From Acidimicrobiaceae bacterium (lineage in GTDB: Bacteria > Actinomycetota > Acidimicrobiia > Acidimicrobiales > RAAP-2): a DNA stretch of 9,530 nt. The stretch spans positions 1 through 9,530 of the forward strand of contig PLSY01000434.1 of the NCBI GenBank assembly GCA_003164275.1. Reading direction: 5' to 3'. A program made the position numbers and the translations under genes. This document shows positions 4,253 through 9,530 of the stretch, piece by piece. The notes under the pieces are model-generated. The model made no database searches. It had not been told where the DNA came from and saw only the letters and a list, made by a program, of their open reading frames with translations. Every line of letters starts with the position of its first letter. The stretch's first letter is position 1.

Positions 4253-6672
4253 TGCAGCCGAACTTCATCGATCTGTACGACGAAGGCTGGTCGCTCATCC
4301 CGGTGAGCACCACCAAGCGTCCAATGATTCCATCGTGGATGCCATACCAACACGAACGAGCCGATCTCGAACAGGTTGAGCGATGGTCACGTGAACTCAA
4401 GCCAGCTATCTGGGCCGGCGTGACTGGAGAGGTGAGTCGACGGTTCACGCTGGACTTCGACGGCCACCCCGGAAGAGTGACGCTTCAAAGGCTCGGCTGG
4501 GACCCTCACCGGTCGACGCCAAGTGGTGGATACCACGTCGACTTCGCCTGGTCAGGTTCGACGGTTCAGACATTGAACAGCAAGACGAAGAAGACACTGT
4601 GGGAGTCCTATCCGGGGATCGACAGTCGGGGCAGCGGTGGCTACATCAACACACTCGGCGGGACTGGAACTGGTCGGTACAGGTGGTTGACAGAAGACCG
4701 CACGCCTTACGATGCAGCGCTCGTTCCGAAGGATCTCATGGATCTGATCTCCGGGAACGACCTGTCACTGGTGAAGTCGAACAGGTCGTCCGTTCCATCA
4801 GACGTGAGCATCACCACGCCTTCGTTGCCAGTGAACACGGACACCGTCGCAAGACTTGTCCAAGGAGCGCTGGAAGGATCGGTCCTGGGCCGTAACAACG
4901 CTGGGTTCGTTCTCGCCTGTCAACTCAGAGACGCCGGCATGTCCCGTGGAGATGCCGAGGCCGTCATGCGGCTCTACTGCGATCGTGTACCTCAGACGAA
5001 TCCAGTCGGCATTGAAGCCCCTTACGAGTGGAGTGAAGCACTAGCCAGTCTCAGCTCGGCCTTCAGTCAGGAGCCCCGCCACTCTGAATGTTCAGACATT
5101 CGCCCCGAGATCGTCGTCAACGGCCGGCAACTCAGTGACATTTCTGACGAGTCCTTGACTGTATTGGCGGAGACGAACGATCCGGCGACCATCTTCTGTC
5201 GAGGCGGCGAGAAGGTGACGGTCCAAACGGACGAGAACGGTCGCACTCGCATCGAGGTCATAGCATCCGACCTCCTTCGGCACCGTCTGTCGCAGCGAGC
5301 GACGTGGGTGAAGATCGAGGTTGTCGGTGAGGACGACGATGGCCGACCCGTGGTGGAGAAGAAGAATGCGTACCCGCCCGTTGTAGTGATGAAGGATCTC
5401 CTGGCGAGGGATTGGGATGCGGTCCCCTCCCTCGTCGGCCTTTCAGAGATCCCCGTTCTCCGGTCAGACGGTTCGATGCTCGCTACCAATGGCTACGACG
5501 GTGCATCTCGGATCTGGATGGACCTTCCCGAGGACCTCGTCATACCGATCGTCGCCGAGAGGCCGACTGATGAAGACGTCCATCGAGCGATCCAGCTGTT
5601 GGAAGAGGCGATCAGCGAGTTCCCGTTCGAGGATCAGGCATCACGGGCCAACGCTCTCGGGTTGATCCTCTCGACAGTGTTCAGAGCTTCCATCCCCGGC
5701 CTCATCCCCATGGCGGTGATCGACGCACCAGTCGCCGGCACCGGAAAGACTTTTCTGGTCTCCTTGGCCTCAGTGATCGCCACCGGTCGGCCGGCACCCC
5801 TGAGTGCCGCCCCCAATGGCAACGACGAAGAGCTTCGGAAGCGCCTCACGGCGGCCCTCATGACTGATGAGCCGATGATTGTCTTCGATAATCTCGACCG
5901 GCAACTGAAGTCGCCCGTCCTCGCTCAGGCGATCACCAGCGAGACGTGGACGGACCGCATCCTTGGTGCGTCGAAGAACGTCGACCTCAGGCAACACGCA
6001 GTTTGGGCAGCGACTGGCAACAACGTGGAGATCAGTGGCGACCTTCCTCGTCGCTGCTATGTGATCCGGCTCGACCCGAAGCTCGCCCAGCCTGCTCAGC
6101 GAGCGTTCGAGCGTCCTGATCTCATGGGTTGGGCCCGAGAGCGCCGTGGCGATCTCCTAGGGGCGTGCTTCACCCTCGCCAGACATTGGTACGTGAACGG
6201 CAAGCCAGAGCCCGACGGCAACCCGTGGGTGACCTTCGACGACTGGCGTCAGTTCATCGGAGGTGTCCTCCGAGCTGCCGGGGTCGGCGGGTTCCTTTCC
6301 AACCTTGATGAACTTCAACAGGGTGGGGATCCCGACATGGTCGCTTGGAGCCGGCTGATGGAGTTCTGGAACGAACAACATGGCAGCCAGGCAGTATCCA
6401 CCAAAACGTTGTCGCAGAGCTTGGCGGCATACGGCCAAGGGGAGGAGCTACCTCGCAGTCTTGCTGAGTCGCTCGACCGTGCCAGTGGAGATCTCTCACG
6501 GGTCACACGTCTGAGCAAAGCACTGTCGAGTCGGAAGGGCCGTTACTTCAGCGACGACGGCCTCCGTATCGAACGGGTCGGAACGGATGCCCACGAGAAG
6601 GTCGCTCTCTGGAGGATCACGTCAAACGGCACTGCCCCTGCGGGTCCGGGCGGGGGGTGCCCCGATGCCTAG
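4252..6672 (+). CDS. Bifunctional primase-polymerase / AAA+ helicase-type replication protein
   Basis: This 806-residue protein probably starts and unwinds replication of the element. The N-terminal Prim-Pol domain shows the metal-binding LDFDG (67-71, Asp68 and Asp70), STPSGGYH (88-95) and GIDSRGSGGYI (122-132). Residues about 196-275 look like the helical PriCT-type linker. A middle domain (about 300-430) is of the kind found in phage primase-helicases (NDPATIFCRGG, then NAYPPVVVMKDLLA). The ATPase has Walker A APVAGTGKT (492-500), Walker B MIVFDNLD (542-549), sensor WAATGNN (585-591) and LPRRCYVIRLD (598-608). All key motifs look intact. ATG 4252 is preferred: AAGGGGG lies seven bases upstream and it overlaps the preceding stop. 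GTG 4249 is an alternative. Prim-Pol initiators are known in actinobacterial integrative elements, phages and satellites. The 3' end overlaps the HNH gene by eight bases. Confidence 0.97.
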   Translation: MQPNFIDLYDEGWSLIPVSTTKRPMIPSWMPYQHERADLEQVERWSRELKPAIWAGVTGEVSRRFTLDFDGHPGRVTLQRLGWDPHRSTPSGGYHVDFAWSGSTVQTLNSKTKKTLWESYPGIDSRGSGGYINTLGGTGTGRYRWLTEDRTPYDAALVPKDLMDLISGNDLSLVKSNRSSVPSDVSITTPSLPVNTDTVARLVQGALEGSVLGRNNAGFVLACQLRDAGMSRGDAEAVMRLYCDRVPQTNPVGIEAPYEWSEALASLSSAFSQEPRHSECSDIRPEIVVNGRQLSDISDESLTVLAETNDPATIFCRGGEKVTVQTDENGRTRIEVIASDLLRHRLSQRATWVKIEVVGEDDDGRPVVEKKNAYPPVVVMKDLLARDWDAVPSLVGLSEIPVLRSDGSMLATNGYDGASRIWMDLPEDLVIPIVAERPTDEDVHRAIQLLEEAISEFPFEDQASRANALGLILSTVFRASIPGLIPMAVIDAPVAGTGKTFLVSLASVIATGRPAPLSAAPNGNDEELRKRLTAALMTDEPMIVFDNLDRQLKSPVLAQAITSETWTDRILGASKNVDLRQHAVWAATGNNVEISGDLPRRCYVIRLDPKLAQPAQRAFERPDLMGWARERRGDLLGACFTLARHWYVNGKPEPDGNPWVTFDDWRQFIGGVLRAAGVGGFLSNLDELQQGGDPDMVAWSRLMEFWNEQHGSQAVSTKTLSQSLAAYGQGEELPRSLAESLDRASGDLSRVTRLSKALSSRKGRYFSDDGLRIERVGTDAHEKVALWRITSNGTAPAGPGGGCPDA
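6651..6664 (+). promoter_or_regulatory. GC-rich hairpin holding the ribosome binding site of the HNH gene
   Basis: CGGGG (6651-6655) pairs perfectly with CCCCG (6660-6664) around a GGTG loop, and the ATG of the HNH gene follows at 6665. The G-run that would serve as ribosome binding site is inside the stem. Ribosomes finishing the Prim-Pol gene (stop at 6670-6672) would melt it, which suggests that HNH translation depends on Prim-Pol translation. Confidence 0.5.
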
Positions 6673-7510
6673 CCGACGCTGTGAGATCAATGACGAGACA
6701 TGTTCGCAGGGAGAGTTCCACGCCCGTGGATGGTGTCGGCGCCACTACGACATGTGGTACCGGCACGGCGATCCCAGATGGACCCCTGACCTGCCGAAGG
6801 TCTGTTCGTGGGTCAACTGTGAGGACTGGGCCGGCCGCAGCGGCCTCTGTCGTCTCCACTCCGAACGACGAAAGAGAGGCACCGATATGGACCGCCCACG
6901 CAGGGGCGACCACCTCGGTCTTCTGTTGGCAAGGACCGATCGTAGCGGCCCGGTACCTCATCAAGACTCGTTGGGCGCCGGCACCGGAAGGTGCTGGCTG
7001 TTCACAGGCAAGACGAACAAGGTGAATGGTTACGGTCGGATCGGCCTTGGTGGTCAACCCGAGTACGTACATCGAGCTTCTTACAGGCTCCATGGCGGGA
7101 CTCTGGTGGAAGGCATGACCATCGACCATCGCTGTCACAATGGCGACCCCGACTGTCCTAGCGACGCTTCCTGCCTTCATAGGCGATGCGTGAACCCCGA
7201 TCATCTGGAACAGGTGCCGATCGGGGAGAACGCCCTCAGGGGCAACGGATGCTTCGCTCAGAATGCCCGAAAGACTCACTGTTCGAACGGCCACGAGTTC
7301 TCGGCAGAGAACACCGCCATGACGAAGAAGGGCCGCAGGTGCCGAGCCTGTAGGCGAGCGGACCGTCGTCGAGGAGCGGGCAAGGCGCCGGCATACGTAG
7401 ACAAGGGTCTGGCCTCCGCCGCAGCATCCGGATCCATTTTGGAGAACCCGGGGCTCGCCCTGCAGGGCATCGTGCTACCGCAGTTGGTCGAAGCGGAGGC
7501 GTTGTCATGA
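6665..7510 (+). CDS. HNH endonuclease with additional zinc-finger motifs
   Basis: This 281-residue protein has two N-terminal Cys/His motifs of the form C-x-C-x-G-x-C-x2-H (Cys6/Cys13/Cys24/His27 and Cys47/Cys52/Cys62/His65), each followed by basic residues, probably small zinc-binding DNA-contact units. The HNH nuclease core is at about 109-182: CWLFTGKTNKVNGYGRI, VHRASYRLHGG, then IDHRC with His155, and CVNPDHLE with Asn177 and His180. All three signature residues are present, unlike in the other HNH-type protein in this window. A C-terminal CSNGH...CRAC motif (206-229) is commonly attached to phage HNH enzymes. The ATG at 6665 lies inside the end of the Prim-Pol gene, and a start 78 bases further upstream would sit deeper in that gene without a binding site. 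It may be a homing nuclease or a nicking enzyme helping replication or packaging; the tight coupling to the replication gene favours a role in the same process. Confidence 0.93.
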   Translation: MPSRRCEINDETCSQGEFHARGWCRRHYDMWYRHGDPRWTPDLPKVCSWVNCEDWAGRSGLCRLHSERRKRGTDMDRPRRGDHLGLLLARTDRSGPVPHQDSLGAGTGRCWLFTGKTNKVNGYGRIGLGGQPEYVHRASYRLHGGTLVEGMTIDHRCHNGDPDCPSDASCLHRRCVNPDHLEQVPIGENALRGNGCFAQNARKTHCSNGHEFSAENTAMTKKGRRCRACRRADRRRGAGKAPAYVDKGLASAAASGSILENPGLALQGIVLPQLVEAEALS

Positions 7511-7803
7511 GCAACGGAGGAGGCCGCATGAACATCCTGCCGAAGGATCACCCGCTAGCGACCGTCTTCGCCGTGGGAGCCAACGCCGAACCGGAGACGA
7601 TCCGACTCGCTCAAGAGGTCGTCGGCCTCATCCTTGGTGAGACCATCATCGTCAAGCTGACGGACCCTCACCGGGGCACACCGCCTCGGTACCACGGCAG
7701 GACCGGACAGGTCAGGACCATCAACCCGGCTGACATCGAAGTAGGTATCGATATGGCAGGGACCATGGCTTGGTTTCGCCCTGACGAAGTGTCGGCTCTC
7801 TGA
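7507..7803 (+). CDS. Small hypothetical protein, possible SH3/KOW-like fold
   Basis: This 98-residue protein overlaps the stop of the HNH gene as ATGA, with GGAGG seven bases before the ATG. A second good start, ATG 7528, has GGAGGAGG in front and would give 91 residues. The second half (IIVKLTDPHRGTPPRY, HGRTGQV, WFRPDEVSAL) resembles small beta-barrels of the SH3/KOW type, in which a basic RYHGRTG turn contacts nucleic acid. That is a resemblance only; I cannot name a family. It is the last gene of the replication operon and is followed by two hairpins. The shared operon suggests an accessory role in replication or gene control. Confidence 0.8.
   Translation: MSNGGGRMNILPKDHPLATVFAVGANAEPETIRLAQEVVGLILGETIIVKLTDPHRGTPPRYHGRTGQVRTINPADIEVGIDMAGTMAWFRPDEVSAL
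7516..7523 (+). promoter_or_regulatory. Internal ribosome binding site of the 98-residue gene
   Basis: GGAGGAGG lies inside the first codons of the frame, in front of a second ATG at 7528. Two products differing by seven residues are possible, or 7528 may be the true start. Confidence 0.45.
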
Positions 7804-7805
7804 TG

Positions 7806-7840
7806 CCTCATACATACGTTATGAGGGGGGCCCAAGCCCC
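7806..7840 (+). terminator. Two adjacent hairpins after the replication operon
   Basis: CCTCATA (7806-7812) pairs with TATGAGG (7820-7826) around seven bases. Directly after it GGGGC (7827-7831) pairs with GCCCC (7836-7840) around CCAA. They start three bases past the stop of the 98-residue gene. No T run follows, so this would be an atypical terminator of the kind seen in actinobacteria, or a processing or regulatory site. Confidence 0.4.
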
Positions 7841-7868
7841 GCAGTGCACCCACGAGGTGAGAAGTACC

Positions 7869-7897
7869 TTGGAAACAAAAATTGCGATGGCTAGGAC
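7869..7897 (+). promoter_or_regulatory. Possible xis-int promoter
   Basis: TTGGAA (7869-7874) and TAGGAC (7892-7897) are separated by 17 bases. Transcription would then begin near 7904, which is the ATG of the excisionase-like gene, suggesting a leaderless message. The AGGA in the -10 could instead act as a ribosome binding site seven bases before that ATG. The match to consensus is modest. Confidence 0.35.
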
Positions 7898-7903
7898 GTC
7901 ATC

Positions 7904-8158
7904 ATGACTCTCATCATCATGGACTTGAACGACCCACCTGATGACGACAAAGCGGTCAGTCTTCAGTGTCGGAGACTTTTCGTCAGTCCGCAGGAGGCCG
8001 CCGACCTCATGGGTTCATCCCGAGGATATGTGTACTCGCTACTCAACAAGGGGCATCTGAAGAGTCTCAAGCTCGAAGGACGGCGGATGATCCCAACCAC
8101 GGAGATCGACCGTCTCACCCAACTGGCAGAGTTCGAGCATGACCAACAACCGGAATAG
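7904..8158 (+). CDS. xis: Excisionase-like helix-turn-helix protein
   Basis: This 84-residue protein carries an excisionase-type winged helix-turn-helix at about residues 26-72: FVSPQEAADLMGSSRGYVYSL, then the wing LKLEGRRMIPTTEIDRL. Such proteins bend DNA at the attachment site and steer a tyrosine integrase towards excision, and many also act as repressors. The N-terminus is acidic (DLNDPPDDDK). ATG 7904 is taken as the start; ATG 7919 is an alternative. The 3' end overlaps the integrase gene by 20 bases, the normal coupling of xis and int in actinobacterial elements, and that location is the main reason to call it Xis rather than a general regulator. The xis symbol is a role assignment by context, not recognition of a specific orthologue. 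Confidence 0.87.
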   Translation: MTLIIMDLNDPPDDDKAVSLQCRRLFVSPQEAADLMGSSRGYVYSLLNKGHLKSLKLEGRRMIPTTEIDRLTQLAEFEHDQQPE

Positions 8159-9413
8159 CCACACGGGCCGGGCCGATACTCGGAAGGCTGGAAACGGCGA
8201 GGGCACTTGGTTCCGTCTTCCGAACGGCAACATCCGTGTGGAGATCACAGTACGAGATGCCAAGGGCAAGGCGATGCGGAAGACGAAGAACGTCAAGGGC
8301 GGCTCAGGTGAGATGGGCCGCAAGAGGCAGGCTCTCAAGGAACTTCAGGACACCTACCCTGGCGGCAAGATCACAGAACCTGGTCAAACGGTGGCTGAGT
8401 GTCTGGACGAGTGGAGTACGCACTACCTGTCAGGTGTGGCGGGATCAACGGCTGAGAACTACCAGAGCATGATCGACCGACATATCCGCCCAGCCGTTGG
8501 GTCAAAGCTGCTCTCGCAGTTGACGACATCCGACGTAAACACCTTCTTGATCGGCATGGCGTCGGCCCATCGTGGCAAGGATGGTGAGGGCAGCGAAAAG
8601 GTTGGCTACGCAAAGTCCACGATCAAGCTGGCGAAGAAGGTCTTGGGTATGGGTCTTCAGCACGCAAAGTCCGTTGGCCTTGTGCCAGAAAACGTCGCTC
8701 GTGAGGCCAAGATCCCTGAGGCGTCGGAGCGCAAGACCCGTGCTTTCACGAAGGGCGAAGTCGAATCCATCCGGAAGGCGGCGCACGATGACCGGTTGGA
8801 GGCGGCTTGGCTGATTCAACTCGGCCTCGGACTCCGTCCCGGTGAACTACTAGCACTTGCGTGGGAAGATGTTGTTGGAAGTGACTTGCACGTCCGTCAC
8901 AGCCAGCGCCGCGAAGGGGGAAAGCTACTTCCAAGAGACGTGATGAAGACGGAAGCCTCGCTGCGTGTATTGGAGATGCCTCGTGTCATCAGGGTGGCAC
9001 TCGAAGACCGCCGAGCTGGCCAAGATTTGGAAGAAGCGGCTTCTGTGGAGGTCTGGGAGAACCCGCTGGGCTTGATCTTCACAACAGAGCGTGGTCAGCC
9101 AATGCGAGAAGAGACCTACCGGCGACAGTTTCTCGCACTTCTACGGCGAGCCGGTGTCGATCCGAAGGATGTCACGCCCCACACCTTCCGACATACGGCC
9201 ACCTCCCACTTGGTCGACGCCGGTGTTCCGCTAGGGACCATCAGCGACCTACTCGGCCACGTGGATCTGACGATGCTCGTGAAGAACTACAGGCACAGCA
9301 CTTCATCAAGGGTGACCGGGCACGTGGCTGCATTGGACGGCGTGCTCGCTGCGAACAGCAGTGAGGCCCAGAGCGAACAACGAGTAGCTACCGAAGTAGC
9401 AACGCATCATTGA
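8139..9413 (+). CDS. int: Tyrosine site-specific integrase
   Basis: This 424-residue recombinase inserts and excises the element through a tyrosine-DNA bond. The N-terminal part (about 20-70) is basic and contains a small beta-sheet (WFRLPNGNIRVEITV) typical of the arm-binding domain of actinobacterial phage-type integrases. The SAM-like core-binding domain is at about 82-190. The catalytic domain shows Arg233 in GLRPGELLALAWED, Lys270 in VMKTEASLR, His348 and Arg351 in HTFRH, His374 in LLGHVD and the nucleophile Tyr384 in VKNYRHS, so it looks fully active. The length is usual for the family. It begins inside the excisionase-like gene with only a weak binding site, so translation is probably coupled. 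Its stop lies about 90 bases from a broken tRNA, the expected type of attachment site. Confidence 0.98.
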   Translation: MTNNRNSHTGRADTRKAGNGEGTWFRLPNGNIRVEITVRDAKGKAMRKTKNVKGGSGEMGRKRQALKELQDTYPGGKITEPGQTVAECLDEWSTHYLSGVAGSTAENYQSMIDRHIRPAVGSKLLSQLTTSDVNTFLIGMASAHRGKDGEGSEKVGYAKSTIKLAKKVLGMGLQHAKSVGLVPENVAREAKIPEASERKTRAFTKGEVESIRKAAHDDRLEAAWLIQLGLGLRPGELLALAWEDVVGSDLHVRHSQRREGGKLLPRDVMKTEASLRVLEMPRVIRVALEDRRAGQDLEEAASVEVWENPLGLIFTTERGQPMREETYRRQFLALLRRAGVDPKDVTPHTFRHTATSHLVDAGVPLGTISDLLGHVDLTMLVKNYRHSTSSRVTGHVAALDGVLAANSSEAQSEQRVATEVATHH

Positions 9414-9506
9414 GCACGGGTGACGACATAGGACACCGATGACAAAGAATGGGTCCTGAGCAGGTCATATACGAACACCATTGACGACAGTGGCCAATCG
9501 GCGACG
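9414..9506. promoter_or_regulatory. Probable attachment-site arm region
   Basis: These bases lie between the integrase stop and the tRNA junction, where integrase and Xis arm sites are usually found. TGACGACA occurs twice (9421-9428 and 9482-9489), with a related GATGACAA near 9439. The same 8-mer also occurs inside coding sequence at 7942 and 8521, so the repeat is weak evidence. Confidence 0.4.
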
Positions 9507-9517
9507 GACTGCCAGTC
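9507..9517 (-). other. Candidate attachment core
   Basis: On the minus strand GACTGGCAGTC is a perfect inverted repeat, GACTG-G-CAGTC, formed by the anticodon loop and inner stem of the tRNA. The tRNA match ends exactly at its last base. Anticodon loops are common crossover sites for tyrosine integrases. Confidence 0.5.
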
Positions 9518-9530
9518 AAGCGCTCTACCA
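9507..9530 (-). tRNA. tRNA 5' half, anticodon GGC (predicted Ala), interrupted
   Basis: Read on the minus strand from the right edge, TGGTAGAGC matches the conserved D-loop and D-stem (tRNA positions 17-25). It is followed by G26, the stem CTTGA (27-31), the loop CTGGCAG (32-38, anticodon GGC) and TC (39-40). Pairing requires AAG at 41-43, but the sequence continues CGT and never returns to a tRNA pattern, with no T-arm GTTC motif in place. The 5' end lies outside the window. Alanine identity rests only on the anticodon. Confidence 0.75.

Larger units (their letters stand above)
1..9517. mobile_element. Putative integrated element, left end outside the window
   Basis: The content is that of an integrative element: a tyrosine integrase with an adjoining excisionase-like gene, a Prim-Pol/AAA+ replication protein, two HNH-family proteins and a large serine recombinase. 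The right boundary is placed at the broken tRNA near 9507-9517, about 90 bases after the integrase stop, where such integrases usually have their attachment site. The left boundary is not visible because the serine recombinase continues past base 1. Transfer and structural genes are absent here, so conjugative element, phage satellite and decayed prophage cannot be told apart. The two recombinase types may mean that two elements are nested. Confidence 0.7.

Noticed and set aside
6617..7294. Minus-strand frame of 225 codons opposite the HNH gene
   Set aside because: It is the antisense of a gene with intact zinc-binding and HNH motifs, and shows no domain of its own.
9414..9530. Complete tRNA or a tRNA with a small intron at the right edge
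   Set aside because: After tRNA position 40 there is no matching anticodon-stem strand, variable loop or T-arm within the following 90 bases, so the gene is interrupted within the window.

Overview
The window looks like part of an integrated mobile element in a fairly GC-rich actinobacterium. The evidence is strong GA-rich ribosome binding sites, GTG starts, tightly overlapping genes, and families typical of actinobacterial integrative elements and prophages. I cannot name the species. No capsid, tail, relaxase or FtsK-type transfer gene is visible.

Layout. The left half (1-3447) is read on the minus strand. From upstream to downstream it holds an HNH-fold protein with a C-terminal helix-turn-helix and a lost catalytic histidine, a gene-poor stretch, a membrane-anchored SHOCT-domain protein, two proteins I do not recognise, and a large serine recombinase that runs off the left edge. 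The right half (4037-9413) is read on the plus strand: a small helix-turn-helix protein, a Prim-Pol/AAA+ replication protein, an HNH endonuclease, a small unknown protein, then an excisionase-like protein and a tyrosine integrase. The first four plus-strand genes overlap and look like one operon. The xis-int pair follows after about 100 bases that contain two hairpins. At the extreme right, on the minus strand, lies the 5' half of a tRNA whose anticodon GGC predicts alanine. It breaks off in the 3' strand of the anticodon stem, about 90 bases past the integrase stop, so this is probably one end of the element.

Between the two divergent halves is a region of about 500 bases with no convincing gene. 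It carries two triplets of 9-base repeats in opposite orientations, 115 bases apart, one of them abutting a hairpin. Lying next to the replication gene, this is the best candidate for the origin of replication, or for a control site of the two operons.

How the parts may work together (inference): the tyrosine integrase and excisionase move the element in and out of the tRNA gene. The Prim-Pol/helicase, perhaps with the small helix-turn-helix protein, replicates the excised form from the repeat region. The replication-xis-int order resembles known actinobacterial integrative elements (AICE-type) and phage satellites. The serine recombinase and its upstream genes may belong to a second, nested element or be cargo. 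The most interesting signals are the symmetric repeat region, the interrupted tRNA, the HNH protein changed at its first catalytic position, and several short coupled reading frames or start-site hairpins that could control translation.
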